The position numbers were made by a program, and so were the translations under genes. A stretch of DNA of 64,000 bases, taken from Aquicoccus porphyridii. Lineage in GTDB: Bacteria; Pseudomonadota; Alphaproteobacteria; Rhodobacterales; Rhodobacteraceae. The stretch lies in NCBI RefSeq assembly GCF_008369105.1, contig NZ_VINQ01000001.1, positions 186,001 through 250,000 on the forward strand. The letters run 5' to 3'. The stretch's first letter is position 1, and each line of letters opens with the position of its first letter. Below the pieces are notes generated by a model. That model saw only the letters and a list, made by a program, of their open reading frames with translations, was not told the DNA's origin and made no database searches. Below are positions 27,272 through 36,866 of this stretch, piece after piece.

Positions 27272-27463
27272 GCTTTGCGTGATGCATGAGCCGGTGCGTC
27301 GCGTCAAACCACAAAAGGAAAAAAGAATCTTCAATCCAGCATGCCTGGGAAACCTTAACATCGATCTTTGCATGCGCGCGGGTCCCGTTTCGTCGCGCGC
27401 GGCGGGGGTTTCGTGTCGATGCCGATTGATTCTGCCTGGCGTCTGGGACGTGAATTCCTGCTC

Positions 27464-27913
27464 TTAAGCAGCTGTTCTTGATAGAATTTTACGTTCCGTC
27501 AACATGCCCACGGCGAGGGTGGCGAGGATGCAGGCGGTGAAGAGGTAAAGGCCCCAGGCGGTTTCGACCCGGCCGATGCCGATGCCTTTGATCACGGTGA
27601 TGTAGAGCGCGATCAGGAAAATGTCGGCCATGGCCAGCTTGCCCAGAAGATGCAGCACCGGAAGAAGTCGGGGAGAGAGCAGGTCAAAATGCACCAATGC
27701 CAGGCCGATGGTCTTGAGATACGGGGCGAACAGGGCAAGGAACGTGACGGCCAAAGCCAGGAAAACATCAGTTTTCCAAAGGGTTTGCAGGCCGGAGATG
27801 ACGCTGATCTCGCTTGTGCCAAAGAGCGGCAGGTTGATGCCCGCGCGCATCAGCGGAGCAAACCACGCGATCGGGAAAAGCACGATCAGGGACAGGTTGA
27901 CGAGCCGCAGCAT
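27464..27913 (-). CDS. Paraquat-inducible protein A family membrane protein
   Basis: A 149-residue protein with four hydrophobic segments and the PqiA-type pattern FGTSEISVISGLQTLW, then LLHLLGKLAMADIFLIALYI. It equals one half of the duplicated PqiA of E. coli and lacks the zinc-ribbon start. PqiA proteins work with MCE-type lipid transport systems; the mlaE-mlaF genes just upstream on the same strand support a role in envelope lipid traffic, as inference. ATG at 27913 begins the first helix. Confidence 0.8.
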   Translation of the reverse strand: MLRLVNLSLIVLFPIAWFAPLMRAGINLPLFGTSEISVISGLQTLWKTDVFLALAVTFLALFAPYLKTIGLALVHFDLLSPRLLPVLHLLGKLAMADIFLIALYITVIKGIGIGRVETAWGLYLFTACILATLAVGMLTERKILSRTAA

Positions 27914-27977
27914 GGCGCCCTCCGAAGGTAGGTTCGGCGTGTGTTTACGTGGTGCGGACCGGCCGGGCAAGATGTGC

Positions 27978-28053
27978 GTTAACCTCTGGAGATGGGCGCG
28001 AATCGGGGGGGTGACATCCGGCTGCCGCGCGGCTGTTCCCCGGCTGCCGGGGC
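27978..28053. repeat. Dispersed intergenic element, family C, copy 1
   Basis: A GTTAAC at 27978 is followed 33 bases later by GTGACATCCGGCTGC (28011-28025) inside a run of seven G, then two more CGGCTG units. The same arrangement, with identical 33-base spacing, recurs at 53574-53650. It lies in the 300-base gap between mlaF and the pqiA-like gene. Confidence 0.6.
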
Positions 28054-28113
28054 GCGCGGGCATGCGCAACTGGCGGAAAATCGGCCAAACGTGACCCCAC
28101 CGTGACGGTGGTT

Positions 28114-28209
28114 GCGTTTCGGGAAATAGCCGCATCGCAAATGCCCTGCCGCGCTTCGCGCTCTCGGGACATTTGCGATTCATGATGTATCCGGTATTTC
28201 CCGAAACGC
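28114..28209. repeat. Palindromic intergenic element, family B, copy 1 (96 bp)
   Basis: GCGTTTCGGGAAATA (28114-28128) is perfectly inverted at 28195-28209. Inner arms ATCGCAAATG.CCC and GGGACATTTGCGAT also pair, around a central CCGCGCTTCGCGCTCT. It ends just beyond the stop codon of mlaF, so in RNA it could act as a 3' stem-loop. A second copy with shared termini and core is at 61620-61714. Confidence 0.75.
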
Positions 28210-28210
28210 T

Positions 28211-28957
28211 TTAACGAACCGCCTCGATCGGGCCGGTCGCGCGCCCGTTGATGAACTGGTCGAGATAGGGATCGCCGGAATTGTCCATCCCGGTCACCGG
28301 CCCGGTCCATTTGATCACCCCGTCATGCAGCATCGCCACGTTGTCGGCAATGGCGCGCACCGAGGACATGTCATGGGTGATGGTCATCGCCGTGGCGCCC
28401 ATCTCGACCACGATTTCGCGGATCAGGTCGTTGATCACGCCGGCCATGATCGGATCGAGCCCGGTGGTGGGCTCGTCGAAAAAGATGATCTCGGGTTCGG
28501 CGGCGATGGCGCGGGCGAGGCCGACGCGTTTCTGCATGCCGCCCGAAAGCTCGGCCGGGAAGAGATCGGCGGTTTCCGGTTTCAGACCGACACGGCGCAG
28601 TTTCTCGATGGCGATGTCGCGGGCCTCGGGTTTGGGGCGTTTGAGCGAGCCGCGCAGCAGGCGGAAGGCGACGTTCTGCCAGACCGGGAGGGAATCAAAG
28701 AGCGCGCCGCCCTGGAACAGCATCCCGAAGCGGGCGAGAAAGGCGTCGCGGTCGCCCGCATGCACGTCCTTGCCGTCGACGGTGATGGTGCCGCTGTCGG
28801 GTTCGATGAGGCCGAGGATGCATTTCAGCGCCACCGACTTGCCGGTGCCCGAGCCGCCGATGATGACAAGCGACCTGCCGCGCGGGATCGAGAGGGTCAC
28901 GCCGCGGAGCACCTTGTTGGCGCCGAAAGCCTTGTGGACGTTCTGAAGTTCGATCAT
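28211..28957 (-). CDS. mlaF: Phospholipid ABC transporter ATP-binding protein
   Basis: A 248-residue ATPase of the MlaF/Ttg2A type. Walker A GGSGTGKSVALKCILG, signature LSGGMQKRVGLARAI, Walker B EIIFFDEPTTGLDP and the H-loop THDMSSV are all intact. With MlaE it forms the inner-membrane core of the system keeping outer-membrane lipid asymmetry. The MCE subunit MlaD is not in this window. Spaced about 120 bases from mlaE by a family A repeat. Confidence 0.93.
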   Translation of the reverse strand: MIELQNVHKAFGANKVLRGVTLSIPRGRSLVIIGGSGTGKSVALKCILGLIEPDSGTITVDGKDVHAGDRDAFLARFGMLFQGGALFDSLPVWQNVAFRLLRGSLKRPKPEARDIAIEKLRRVGLKPETADLFPAELSGGMQKRVGLARAIAAEPEIIFFDEPTTGLDPIMAGVINDLIREIVVEMGATAMTITHDMSSVRAIADNVAMLHDGVIKWTGPVTGMDNSGDPYLDQFINGRATGPIEAVR

Positions 28958-28983
28958 CGGCGGACCATGTGGTTGAGGGCGAC

Positions 28984-29027
28984 CGGGGCTCTGCCCCGGA
29001 CCCCGAGGTATTTCGAGCCAGATGAAG
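28984..29027 (-). repeat. Dispersed intergenic element, family A, copy 2
   Basis: GGGGCTCTGCCCC hairpin, then GGACCCCGAGGTATTTCGAG and CCAGATGAAG. It lies between mlaE and mlaF. Relative to transcription the AGATGAAG end faces the mlaE stop and the GC hairpin faces the mlaF start. Confidence 0.7.
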
Positions 29028-29075
29028 ACCGGGGCGGGCGTGGCGTGTGCCTTGGGTATGGGACAAGCGGGTGGG

Positions 29076-29858
29076 TCATGCCGAGAAGAAGAGTTCGGTG
29101 AGGATGTAGTTGGCGGCGAGGATCAGCACGCTTGCGGCGACCACGGCGGATTTTGTGGCGCGCCCCACACCCTGCGCCCCGCGGCCCGATTGCATGCCGT
29201 AGAAACAACCCATCGTGGCGACGATGAAGCCGAAGACCGCGCCCTTGATCATGCCCGAGACCACATCCCAGAGTTCGAGGAAGTCGGCGGTGTTCTTGAG
29301 ATAGGCGGCGGCGTTGAATTCAAGCCGCGTGATGCCGACGAGGTAGCCGCCCATGATGCCGATGGAATCGCCCACCGCGACGAGGATCGGCACGGCGAGG
29401 GTGGCGGCGAGAACGCGGGGCAGGGTGAGGTATTTCATCGGGTGGGTCGAGAGCGTCACCAGCGCGTCGATCTGTTCGGTGACTTTCATCGTGCCGATCT
29501 CGGCGGCGATGGAGGAGGCGACGCGCGCGGCGACCATGAGCCCGCCCAGCACGGGGCCAAGTTCGCGCGCCATGCCGATGGCGACGATCGAGGGCACCAC
29601 GGATTCGGCGTTGAAGCGTGATCCGCCGGCATAGATCTGGAGCGCCAGCGCGCCGCCGGTGAAGAGCGCGGTCAGCCCCACCACGGGCAGCGAGAGCCAG
29701 CCGATCTGGACCAGCGCATGAAGAAATTCGCGCCCGTAAAAGGGCGGGCGAAAGAGATGGGTGACGGTCGAGAGCGCAAAGAGCGCGACCCGCCCGATCA
29801 GGGCGAGCGCCGACAGGATGGTGCGGCCCAGGGTGGCGAGGGGGGCGGTCAGGCTCAT
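29076..29858 (-). CDS. mlaE: MlaE family lipid ABC transporter permease
   Basis: A 260-residue membrane protein with about five or six hydrophobic segments and the MlaE hallmark [20 protein letters not shown] then [19 protein letters not shown], which contacts the ATPase. Partner of MlaF downstream. It begins within the final bases of alr (4-base overlap), so alr and mlaE are translationally coupled, an arrangement with no evident metabolic logic beyond shared envelope function. Confidence 0.94.
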   Translation of the reverse strand: MSLTAPLATLGRTILSALALIGRVALFALSTVTHLFRPPFYGREFLHALVQIGWLSLPVVGLTALFTGGALALQIYAGGSRFNAESVVPSIVAIGMARELGPVLGGLMVAARVASSIAAEIGTMKVTEQIDALVTLSTHPMKYLTLPRVLAATLAVPILVAVGDSIGIMGGYLVGITRLEFNAAAYLKNTADFLELWDVVSGMIKGAVFGFIVATMGCFYGMQSGRGAQGVGRATKSAVVAASVLILAANYILTELFFSA

Positions 29859-30892
29859 CCGCCGCTATAGCGCCGGTCGTAGCGCGCCCCCAGGGAGGTG
29901 AGGATCTCGTAGCCGATGGTCTGGGCCGTGTCGGCGACATTGTCGATCGGTTGATGTTCGCCGATCAGGGTCAGCTCGGCCGGGTCGGTGCCAAGGTGGG
30001 TGACGTCGATGCCGATGAGGTCCATCGAGACGCGGCCGAGGATCGGGCAGGGGGTGGCGCCGAAATGGAACTGGCCGCGATTGGTCAGGATTCGGTGGAT
30101 GCCGTCGGCGTAGCCGCCCGAGACGGTGGCGACGCGGGTCGGCTCGGTCGCGGTCCAGGTGTTGCCGTAGCCGACGGTTTCGCCCGGTTCGAGATCGCGG
30201 GTCTGGATCACCGGCAGGTCGAGGCGCACCACGGGTGCGGCCGCTTCGAACGGGCGCCCGCCATAGAGGCCGATGCCCGGGCGGGTGATGTCGAAGTGAT
30301 AGTCCTCGCCCAACAGGATGCCGCCCGTCGCGGCGAGCGAACGCGGGAGTTGCAGCCCCTCGGTCATGGCGTGGAACTGGTCGAGTTGCTGGCGGTTCAT
30401 CGGGTGGTCGGGTTCGTCGGAACAGGCGAGATGCGACATGATGAGCGTCGGGTTCTGCGCCACGGCGATGTCGCGCAGGGCGGACCATTCGGCGGCTTCC
30501 ATGCCGAGGCGGTTCATGCCGGTGTCGAGCTGGATGCCGAACTGCGCCCCGGGGAGCGATTCGAGATGGCGCAGGAGTTGATCGTAGGAATTGATCATCG
30601 GCGTGAGGTCGAGATCGCCGATCATGTCGGTATCGCCCGGCATGTGGCCCGACATCACGTTGATCTCGGGGCCCGGCCCGAGGGTCTGGCGCAGGGTGGC
30701 GCCTTCTTCGGCGACGGCGACGAAAAAGCGGCGCACCCCGGCGCGGGCCAGCGCGCGCGCCACCCGGGCGATGCCCAGCCCGTAGCCATCGGCCTTGACC
30801 ACCGCGGCGGCCTCGCCGGTGGTGTGGTCGGCAAGTGTGCGCCAGTTCTGTACCAGCGCGTCGAGGTCGATTGTGAGTTTTCCGGTCGCCAT
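29855..30892 (-). CDS. alr: Alanine racemase
   Basis: A 345-residue PLP enzyme making D-alanine for peptidoglycan. The PLP lysine is Lys33 in [11 protein letters not shown]; the second catalytic base, a tyrosine, is in [24 protein letters not shown] lines the active site. Length is slightly short of the 360-370 common in enterobacteria but complete. It lies downstream of dnaB, the NTF2-like gene and the DUF1194 gene, and overlaps mlaE. Confidence 0.96.
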   Translation of the reverse strand: MATGKLTIDLDALVQNWRTLADHTTGEAAAVVKADGYGLGIARVARALARAGVRRFFVAVAEEGATLRQTLGPGPEINVMSGHMPGDTDMIGDLDLTPMINSYDQLLRHLESLPGAQFGIQLDTGMNRLGMEAAEWSALRDIAVAQNPTLIMSHLACSDEPDHPMNRQQLDQFHAMTEGLQLPRSLAATGGILLGEDYHFDITRPGIGLYGGRPFEAAAPVVRLDLPVIQTRDLEPGETVGYGNTWTATEPTRVATVSGGYADGIHRILTNRGQFHFGATPCPILGRVSMDLIGIDVTHLGTDPAELTLIGEHQPIDNVADTAQTIGYEILTSLGARYDRRYSGG

Positions 30893-30941
30893 GCCGGGTT
30901 CATGCCATGGATTGGCGCAGGGTCAAGGGGAAACCGGGCGC

Positions 30942-31724
30942 TCATGGTTCCAGCCAGTAGCGTTGCATGTTGCGGTGCCATATTTTCTCGCCGATGAGGC
31001 AGTCATAGGCGGCGACCGGGATCACGCGGGGCGTGGCGGGCGGTGCGAGACCGGCGATTTCGAGAACCAGCTTGCGGCGCACGGCGTGGGCGAATTCCTG
31101 CCAGTCAAGCACCGGGATGACAAAGGCGCCGGGGCCAGCGATGACACAGTTGCGGTAATAGGCGTCGAGATCGGGAATGCCCCAGCGGTCGGACATCGCA
31201 TCGCGGGTCATCAGCGGCAGGCCGTTGATGATGATGCCCCGGGCCAGTGCCCGATCGCGGGCGGCGGTGACGGGCGGGCCGTCATTGTTGGGCCCGTCGC
31301 CCGATACATCAATAACGCGGCGCAAGCCTTTGAAATCGCTGTTCTCAAGGTGAGTAATGGAAAAGTCGAGCGCGGAGGAGATCGAGGTCTGGCGCAGGGT
31401 GGTTTCGAAATTGGCGTGGATGATCTCGGCCACGCGCGCTGCATCCTCTGCGCTGGCGATGCGGGTCCAGGGCACGACCACGCGATGTGACCCCGCGCCG
31501 GCCCATTCGACATAGCTGAGCGCGATGGTGCCGATCATGCCGCCGGTGATGGCCGCGATCACCTCGGGGCTTTGCAGGGCTTCGGCATAGCCGCGGCGCT
31601 GGATCTCGAGCTCGTGAAACTGCATCGAGCGCGAGACGTCGACCGCGAGGAGCAGCTTCACATCGACCTCTTCGGCGCGCAGTGGCAGCGCCAGACAGAG
31701 CAGGAGGGCAATCAGGGCACGCAT
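30942..31724 (-). CDS. DUF1194 (von Willebrand A-like) exported protein
   Basis: A 260-residue protein with a signal peptide (MRALIALLLCLALPLRAEEV) and a VWA-type domain whose metal site DVSRSMQ (DxSxS) lies at the start of the fold, followed by VIDVSGDGPNNDG. It fits DUF1194, exported VWA-like proteins of unknown partner found in Rhodobacteraceae and rhizobia. ATG at 31724 is selected because it begins the signal peptide; the upstream open frame covers the neighbour's antisense. It sits between the NTF2-like gene and alr. Confidence 0.88.
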   Translation of the reverse strand: MRALIALLLCLALPLRAEEVDVKLLLAVDVSRSMQFHELEIQRRGYAEALQSPEVIAAITGGMIGTIALSYVEWAGAGSHRVVVPWTRIASAEDAARVAEIIHANFETTLRQTSISSALDFSITHLENSDFKGLRRVIDVSGDGPNNDGPPVTAARDRALARGIIINGLPLMTRDAMSDRWGIPDLDAYYRNCVIAGPGAFVIPVLDWQEFAHAVRRKLVLEIAGLAPPATPRVIPVAAYDCLIGEKIWHRNMQRYWLEP

Positions 31725-31783
31725 GGCCCCATTGAGGCGCGGCGGGGTGCGGCTTGTCGAGTTACATTTGCGCAGGATCAGGG

Positions 31784-32206
31784 TTACCGGGCGGTGGAAT
31801 GCCACCAGATGCGCACGTCGGTGGCTTTTCCGGCGGTGTCGAACCGGCCGAGGAGCGTGCCGTCGAGGATCATGCGCGGCAGCGGATCGCCGGGCGCGCG
31901 GTCGGGCAGGCCGGTGCCGGTGGAGCGGGCCCAGATCTCGAACAGTTCCTCCGAGGCGACCTGATATTCGACGTGCCAGTGGGCAAAGCCGCCGGTCGGG
32001 GTTTCGCCCAGAACCTCGTAGGAAAGCGAGATGTCTTCCTGCAGCTTGATCCGGTCCCAATAGGTCTTGCGCGCCTCGAAGCTGTCCTGCACCTGGAAGG
32101 GGGTGTTCCAGTATTGGCCGGTTTCGGTGAAGAGCGCGGCAAAACCTTCGCTGTCGCGGTTCTCCCAGACCCGTTTGTAGGCGGCCATGAAATCATGGAT
32201 CGACAT
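31784..32206 (-). CDS. NTF2-like / SnoaL-type protein
   Basis: A 140-residue single-domain protein: MSIHDFMAAYKRVWENRDSE then GFAALFTETGQYWNTPF, HWHVEYQV and VRIWWHSTAR, the alternating helix and curved-sheet pattern of NTF2-like folds. Such proteins bind small hydrophobic ligands or act as isomerases; no catalytic assignment is possible. The ATG at 32206 lies two bases before the dnaB stop ends, so it overlaps dnaB and is likely co-transcribed. Confidence 0.78.
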   Translation of the reverse strand: MSIHDFMAAYKRVWENRDSEGFAALFTETGQYWNTPFQVQDSFEARKTYWDRIKLQEDISLSYEVLGETPTGGFAHWHVEYQVASEELFEIWARSTGTGLPDRAPGDPLPRMILDGTLLGRFDTAGKATDVRIWWHSTAR

Positions 32207-32207
32207 C

Positions 32208-33695
32208 TCAGAAATCGCCCGCATCGCCCTGTTGCCATGGTTTGACGAGGTTTCCGAAGCGGGTGAATTCGCTTTCGAAACTGAGTTCGATCGAGCCGAT
32301 CGGGCCGTGACGCTGTTTGCCGATAATCACCTCGGCCTTGCCATGCAGCCGCGACATGCGGTCCTGCCATGAGGCCATTTCATCGAGCTTTTCATCGGAT
32401 GGTTTTTCGCGTTCGACGTAATATTCCTCGCGGAAGACGAACATGACCACGTCGGAATCCTGTTCGATCGAGCCGGATTCGCGCAGGTCGGAAAGCTGCG
32501 GGCGCTTGTCCTCGCGGCTTTCGACCTGCCGCGAAAGCTGACTAAGGGCGATGACGGGGATGTTGAGTTCCTTGGCGATGGCCTTGAGGCCCATCGAAAT
32601 CTCGCCGATCTCCTGCACCCGGTTATCGGCCATGCCGCGCACCAGTTGCAGGTAGTCGACGATCAGCAGGTCGAGCCCGTGGGTGCGTTTGAGACGCCGC
32701 GCCCGTGCGGCCAATTGGGCAATCGGGATGGCGGCGGTGTCGTCGATGAAAAGCGGGCAGGATTCAAGGGTCTTGGCCGCGTCGACGAAACGGCGGAATT
32801 CGCCCTCGTCCATGTCGCCCTGGCGGATCTTGTGGCTCGAGATTTCCGAGGCTTCGGCGAGGATGCGGCTGGCGAGTTGTTCGGCGCTCATTTCGAGCGA
32901 GAAGAAGCCGACGACGCCGCCATCGAGCGCGCCCTCGGTGCCATCGGGGCGGACGCCGCGGCGATAGGCCTTGGCCACGTTGAAGGCGATGTTGGTGGCA
33001 AGCGAGGTCTTGCCCATCGAGGGGCGCCCGGCAAGGATCAGGAGGTCGGATTTGTGCAGCCCGCCGAGTTTCTTGTCGAGGTCAACGAGCCCGGTGGCGA
33101 TGCCGGCGAGGCCGCCGTCGCGCTGATAGGCCGCGTTGGCGACATTGACCGCATCGGTGACAGCCTTGAGAAAGCTTTGAAAGCCGCCCTCGGCCTGGCC
33201 CTGTTCGGCAAGTTGGTAGAGCGCCTGTTCGGCCTCGACGATCTGTTCCCGGGGTTCCGAGCCGACCTCGACCTTGGCGGCCTTTGCGGCGATGTCCTGA
33301 CCGAGGCGGATGAGATCGCGGCGCACGGCGAGGTCATAGATGAGCTGGGCGTAATCCTTGACCGCGAAGGCCGAGATTGCCGCCCCGGCGAGCCGGGCGA
33401 GATAGGCCGGGCCGCCCAGTTCCTTGAGCCCGTCGTCATCCTCGAAGAAGGCCTTGAGCGTGACCGGAGAGGCGAGGTTGTTCTTGGCGATGCGAGCGGC
33501 AGCGGTTTCAAAGATGCGGGCATGGACCGGATCGTAGAAATGCTGCGGCCCGATGATCGAGGCGACCTTGTCGTAGATGTCGTTGTTGGTGAGGATCGCG
33601 CCCAGCAACTGCTGTTCTGCCTCGATCGAATGCGGAATCGAGTCGGGACTCTGAATCTCCGCCCCGGTCGGGTTGAAGGCTGCGATCTCGTTCAT
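32208..33695 (-). CDS. dnaB: Replicative DNA helicase
   Basis: A 495-residue hexameric helicase that unwinds DNA at the replication fork. The N-terminal domain (SIEAEQQLLGAILTNNDIYD) binds primase; the RecA-like C-terminal domain has Walker A AGRPSMGKTSLATNIA, Walker B LLIVDYLQLV and QLSRQVESREDKRPQLSDLR. A short insertion near RRGVRPDGTEGALDGGV lies after the Walker A helix. No intein is present. It opens a run of minus-strand genes leading to alr, a pairing common in bacteria. Confidence 0.96.
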   Translation of the reverse strand: MNEIAAFNPTGAEIQSPDSIPHSIEAEQQLLGAILTNNDIYDKVASIIGPQHFYDPVHARIFETAAARIAKNNLASPVTLKAFFEDDDGLKELGGPAYLARLAGAAISAFAVKDYAQLIYDLAVRRDLIRLGQDIAAKAAKVEVGSEPREQIVEAEQALYQLAEQGQAEGGFQSFLKAVTDAVNVANAAYQRDGGLAGIATGLVDLDKKLGGLHKSDLLILAGRPSMGKTSLATNIAFNVAKAYRRGVRPDGTEGALDGGVVGFFSLEMSAEQLASRILAEASEISSHKIRQGDMDEGEFRRFVDAAKTLESCPLFIDDTAAIPIAQLAARARRLKRTHGLDLLIVDYLQLVRGMADNRVQEIGEISMGLKAIAKELNIPVIALSQLSRQVESREDKRPQLSDLRESGSIEQDSDVVMFVFREEYYVEREKPSDEKLDEMASWQDRMSRLHGKAEVIIGKQRHGPIGSIELSFESEFTRFGNLVKPWQQGDAGDF

Positions 33696-33931
33696 GCCTG
33701 TCCTCTTGGTGTATGTGGTCCATCCCCTGATCGGACCTGAGTGTTCTAGCCCTATCGGAGCGGGCGCGCCAATCGGGAAAAGTCTGTGGAGATCTGCCGG
33801 ACAAACCGGTGGAAAAGGCTTTTCGCCGATCTTGTTGCCAAGATAGGGTTGCTCGGTGGGAACTTAACACAAGATCTATGGTGGGTCAGTGATTCTCGTT
33901 TCCGGGTTATCCCGGCTTATCCCCAGCAATT

Positions 33932-34609
33932 TTATTTCTTGTTTTCTTCCTGCCACTTGCGCGGATCGTCGAGGAAGGATTCGACCCCGGCAAGCGTTTC
34001 GGAATCAAACGCACCCTGGGCACGGGCCTCGGCCAGAACGTCGCGCCATGTGCACAGGTGGTGCAGGGTGATGCCGTGATCGCCCAGCGTCTTTTCGGTT
34101 TCGGGGAAGATGCCGTAATAGAAGATCACCGCGGTGTGGGCGCAGGTGGCGCCGGTGTCGCGGATCGCGTCGACGAAGCTGAGCTTCGAGCCGCCATCGG
34201 TGGTGAGATCCTCGACCAGAAGCACGCGCTGGCCCTCGCTCATGGCGCCTTCGATGCGGGCGTTGCGGCCGTAGCCCTTGGGCTTTTTTCGCACATAGGT
34301 CATGGGCAGGCTCATCCGTTCGGCCACAAGGGCCGCGAAGGGAATGCCCGCCGTCTCGCCGCCGGCGATGTTGTCGAACGCCTCGAAACCGGCGTTGCGC
34401 ATCACCGTGACGGTGAGGAAATCCATCAGCGTGGAGCGGATGCGGGGAAAGGAGATCAGCTTGCGGCAGTCGATATAGGTCGGGCTGGGCAGGCCGGAGG
34501 CGAGGGTGAACGGCTCGCGCGCGTTGAAATGGACGGCCTCGATTTCCAGCAGCATGCGGGCAGTGAGGCGGGCGATTTCGTCCTGGGCGGGGTAGGTGGA
34601 GGGGATCAT
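33932..34609 (-). CDS. pyrE: Orotate phosphoribosyltransferase
   Basis: A 225-residue enzyme making orotidine monophosphate from orotate and PRPP. The PRPP loop [18 protein letters not shown], the N-terminal [17 protein letters not shown] orotate-binding region, and the catalytic-loop lysines in [16 protein letters not shown] are all seen. It follows pyrC on the same strand with a family A repeat in the gap, so pyrC-pyrE is a probable operon. About 235 bases separate it from dnaB with no gene visible. Confidence 0.95.
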   Translation of the reverse strand: MIPSTYPAQDEIARLTARMLLEIEAVHFNAREPFTLASGLPSPTYIDCRKLISFPRIRSTLMDFLTVTVMRNAGFEAFDNIAGGETAGIPFAALVAERMSLPMTYVRKKPKGYGRNARIEGAMSEGQRVLLVEDLTTDGGSKLSFVDAIRDTGATCAHTAVIFYYGIFPETEKTLGDHGITLHHLCTWRDVLAEARAQGAFDSETLAGVESFLDDPRKWQEENKK

Positions 34610-34636
34610 TGGGTCGGCCTTTGTTCTGGTGCAGGG

Positions 34637-34688
34637 CGCCGGGGGGCCAGCCCCCCGGACCCCCCGAGGTATTTGGGGTCAGATGAAG
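34637..34688 (-). repeat. Dispersed intergenic element, family A, copy 3
   Basis: GGGGGGCCAGCCCCCC hairpin, then GGACCCCCCGAGGTATTTGG and CAGATGAAG. It lies between pyrC and pyrE with the AGATGAAG end against the pyrC stop and the GC hairpin towards pyrE, the same orientation as the mlaE-mlaF copy. Confidence 0.7.
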
Positions 34689-34692
34689 GGGA

Positions 34693-35730
34693 TCAAGGGG
34701 TGCTCCAATAGACCGGGAAGCCCGGATCGAAGACGGTGACGGGGCCATCGCCGGTTTCGATCTTTGCCGGGAAGGTCGTGGGCGTGTCGGATTTGGTGAG
34801 AGTGAGGGTCGTCTCGTTGGGCGGCAGGCCATAGAAGGCGGGACCGTTGAGCGCGGCGAAGCCTTCGAGCCGGTCGAGCGCGTTTTCCGCCTCGAACACA
34901 TGGGCGAGCAGGGCCATGGTGTTGGTGGCGGTGAAACAGCCCGCACAGCCGCAGCCGGTTTCCTTGGCCGCGTCGACATGCGGTGCGCTGTCGGTGCCCA
35001 GGAAGAACCGCGGGTCTCCGCCGGTGGCCGCTTTGCGCAGGGCGAGGCGGTGGGTTTCGCGCTTGGCCACGGGCAGGCAGTAGTAATGCGGTCGAATCCC
35101 GCCCACGAGGATGTGGTTGCGGTTGATGATCAGGTGGTGTGTGGTGATGGTGGCGCCGAGATCGCGGTCGGCGGAGCGGACGTAATCGACGCCGTCGGAG
35201 GTGGTGATATGTTCCATCACCACGCGCAGGCCGGGCGTGGCGCGGCGGATCGGGTCGAGCACGCGGTCGATGAACACCGCCTCGCGGTCGAAGATGTCGA
35301 CATCGGGGTCGGTCACCTCGCCATGGACGCAGAGCGGGCAGCCGATCTCGGCCATCTTTTCCAGCACGGGGCGGACGCGGTCGAAATCCTGCACGCCGGA
35401 GGCCGAGTTGGTGGTGGCGCCAGCCGGGTAGAGCTTGACCGCGGTGACGAGGCCCGAGGCGTGCGCGGCGGCGAGGTCGTCGGGGTCGGTCTCTTCGGTG
35501 AGATAGAGCGTCATCAGCGGTGTGAAATCGGCGCCATCGGGCAGCGCCGCCATGATCCGCCCGCGATAGGCCATCGCCTCGGCCCCGGTCACGACGGGGG
35601 GCACGAGGTTGGGCATGATGATCGCGCGGGCGAAATGGCGCGCGGTTTCGGGCAGGACGGCGCGCAGCATCGCGCCATCGCGCAGATGCAGGTGCCAGTC
35701 GTCGGGGCGGCGGATGGTGAGCGTGGTCAT
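34693..35730 (-). CDS. pyrC: Dihydroorotase (class II)
   Basis: A 345-residue zinc amidohydrolase of pyrimidine synthesis. The metal motif HLH is in [20 protein letters not shown]; the carbamylated lysine is in [16 protein letters not shown]; further zinc ligands lie in LCVHGEV and [10 protein letters not shown]; the catalytic aspartate lies in [15 protein letters not shown]. The length and these motifs place it in the E. coli PyrC (class II) group rather than the longer PyrC/PyrX type. Confidence 0.95.
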   Translation of the reverse strand: MTTLTIRRPDDWHLHLRDGAMLRAVLPETARHFARAIIMPNLVPPVVTGAEAMAYRGRIMAALPDGADFTPLMTLYLTEETDPDDLAAAHASGLVTAVKLYPAGATTNSASGVQDFDRVRPVLEKMAEIGCPLCVHGEVTDPDVDIFDREAVFIDRVLDPIRRATPGLRVVMEHITTSDGVDYVRSADRDLGATITTHHLIINRNHILVGGIRPHYYCLPVAKRETHRLALRKAATGGDPRFFLGTDSAPHVDAAKETGCGCAGCFTATNTMALLAHVFEAENALDRLEGFAALNGPAFYGLPPNETTLTLTKSDTPTTFPAKIETGDGPVTVFDPGFPVYWSTP

Positions 35731-35771
35731 GCCAGCCGATTAGCGCAAAGCGCAGGCGCTTTCCAGTGCTG

Positions 35772-36737
35772 TCAGAGCCGGGCGGGCGGGATTGCGAAAT
35801 TTCCGTCCTGCGCCTCGCGTTCGAGCTGCTTGAGGCGGCGGGCGAAGCGCGGGGCATCATTGCGTCGGGCAAGCACGTTGCGGCAGAGCATGGTGGCGAG
35901 CCACGGCCGGTCCTGCCGGTCGATGGCGGCAAGCAGGCTGCGCAGATAGGGCGGGTGGTCGCGGCGGTCGCGCATCAGGCGGGCAAAGCTGGTCGTGTCG
36001 AGCGTGCCGTTCGCGGCCCGGTCGAGCAGGGCGACCAGATGGTTCATCTCGATCAGGTCGGACTGGATCGCCGAACCCATGAAGCGCATCCGGAATTTCG
36101 TGACATTGGGCCGGGTGAAGAGTGCCGCATGCATCGCGTCGAGCGTGACCTCGGGGTCGTAAAGCACGAAAGCCCGGTCTGCGGCGTCGATCATGTCGGG
36201 GGCGTAACCGTAGCGGTCGGTGAAAGAGATGCGGCGCATCTCGGTGAAACGATCGTCCCATTCGGTGACGCGCGGATCGAGCGTGGCCTGTGGCTGGATC
36301 GCGACCACGCGCGCACCCGGTGCCGCGACCGAGAAGGCGGCGGCGGCATATCCGCATGGGCCGGCGCCATAAAAGACGATGGTGTCGAACTCGTCGAAGA
36401 ACCCGTCGTCGATCAGCCGGTCGAAATAGCCATAGACATTGCGATCGCGAAACCACGTATCACCTTCGGAGATCAGCGTGAGGCTGGACCAACCCAGCGT
36501 CCTGACACAATCCCATCCCAGTGGCTGTGCGCGCTCGGAGAGCGCGCGGATGCCCTGAAGTGTTTCGAAGCTGACCAGAAGGGTCGCGCCGGCATCGACA
36601 AAGGCGGCGAGATGATGTTTCCCGAGCGGTTGAAAATGGCCATGCTCTTCGGCCACGTCGGCAAGACGCGTGAGCCACGCGGCCTTGTCGAGATCGACCA
36701 TGGGCGGCGTTTCGAATGTTTGCGGCTTATCCTGCAT
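35772..36737 (-). CDS. Uncharacterised protein at the end of the glycan operon
   Basis: A 321-residue cytoplasmic protein. I believe relatives in Rhodobacteraceae are often labelled phosphoadenosine phosphosulfate reductase, but the sequence lacks the reductase P-loop and catalytic cysteine motif, so that name is unsupported. The strand-turn-helix IVFYGAGPCGYAAAAFS resembles an alpha/beta-hydrolase elbow with cysteine in place of serine, and VVAIQPQATLD follows. It is the last gene of the minus-strand glycosyltransferase/sulfotransferase run, which suggests a part in polysaccharide or protein glycan work. Function unknown. Confidence 0.6.
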   Translation of the reverse strand: MQDKPQTFETPPMVDLDKAAWLTRLADVAEEHGHFQPLGKHHLAAFVDAGATLLVSFETLQGIRALSERAQPLGWDCVRTLGWSSLTLISEGDTWFRDRNVYGYFDRLIDDGFFDEFDTIVFYGAGPCGYAAAAFSVAAPGARVVAIQPQATLDPRVTEWDDRFTEMRRISFTDRYGYAPDMIDAADRAFVLYDPEVTLDAMHAALFTRPNVTKFRMRFMGSAIQSDLIEMNHLVALLDRAANGTLDTTSFARLMRDRRDHPPYLRSLLAAIDRQDRPWLATMLCRNVLARRNDAPRFARRLKQLEREAQDGNFAIPPARL

Positions 36738-36866
36738 CGTGACTGCCTTTGCCTCGCCGGGCTGCGATACGCGCAGATGCCGACCTTTTGCTGGGTCAGT
36801 AATTATGCATGGATTCGGGCGGAATTGAGAAGAATCCGTGGGAATTTCAGGCTGTTTCCGGGCGGT

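Noticed and set aside
35772-36737. Naming this gene a phosphoadenosine phosphosulfate reductase
   Set aside because: The expected P-loop and catalytic cysteine motif of that enzyme are not present; I leave it unnamed.
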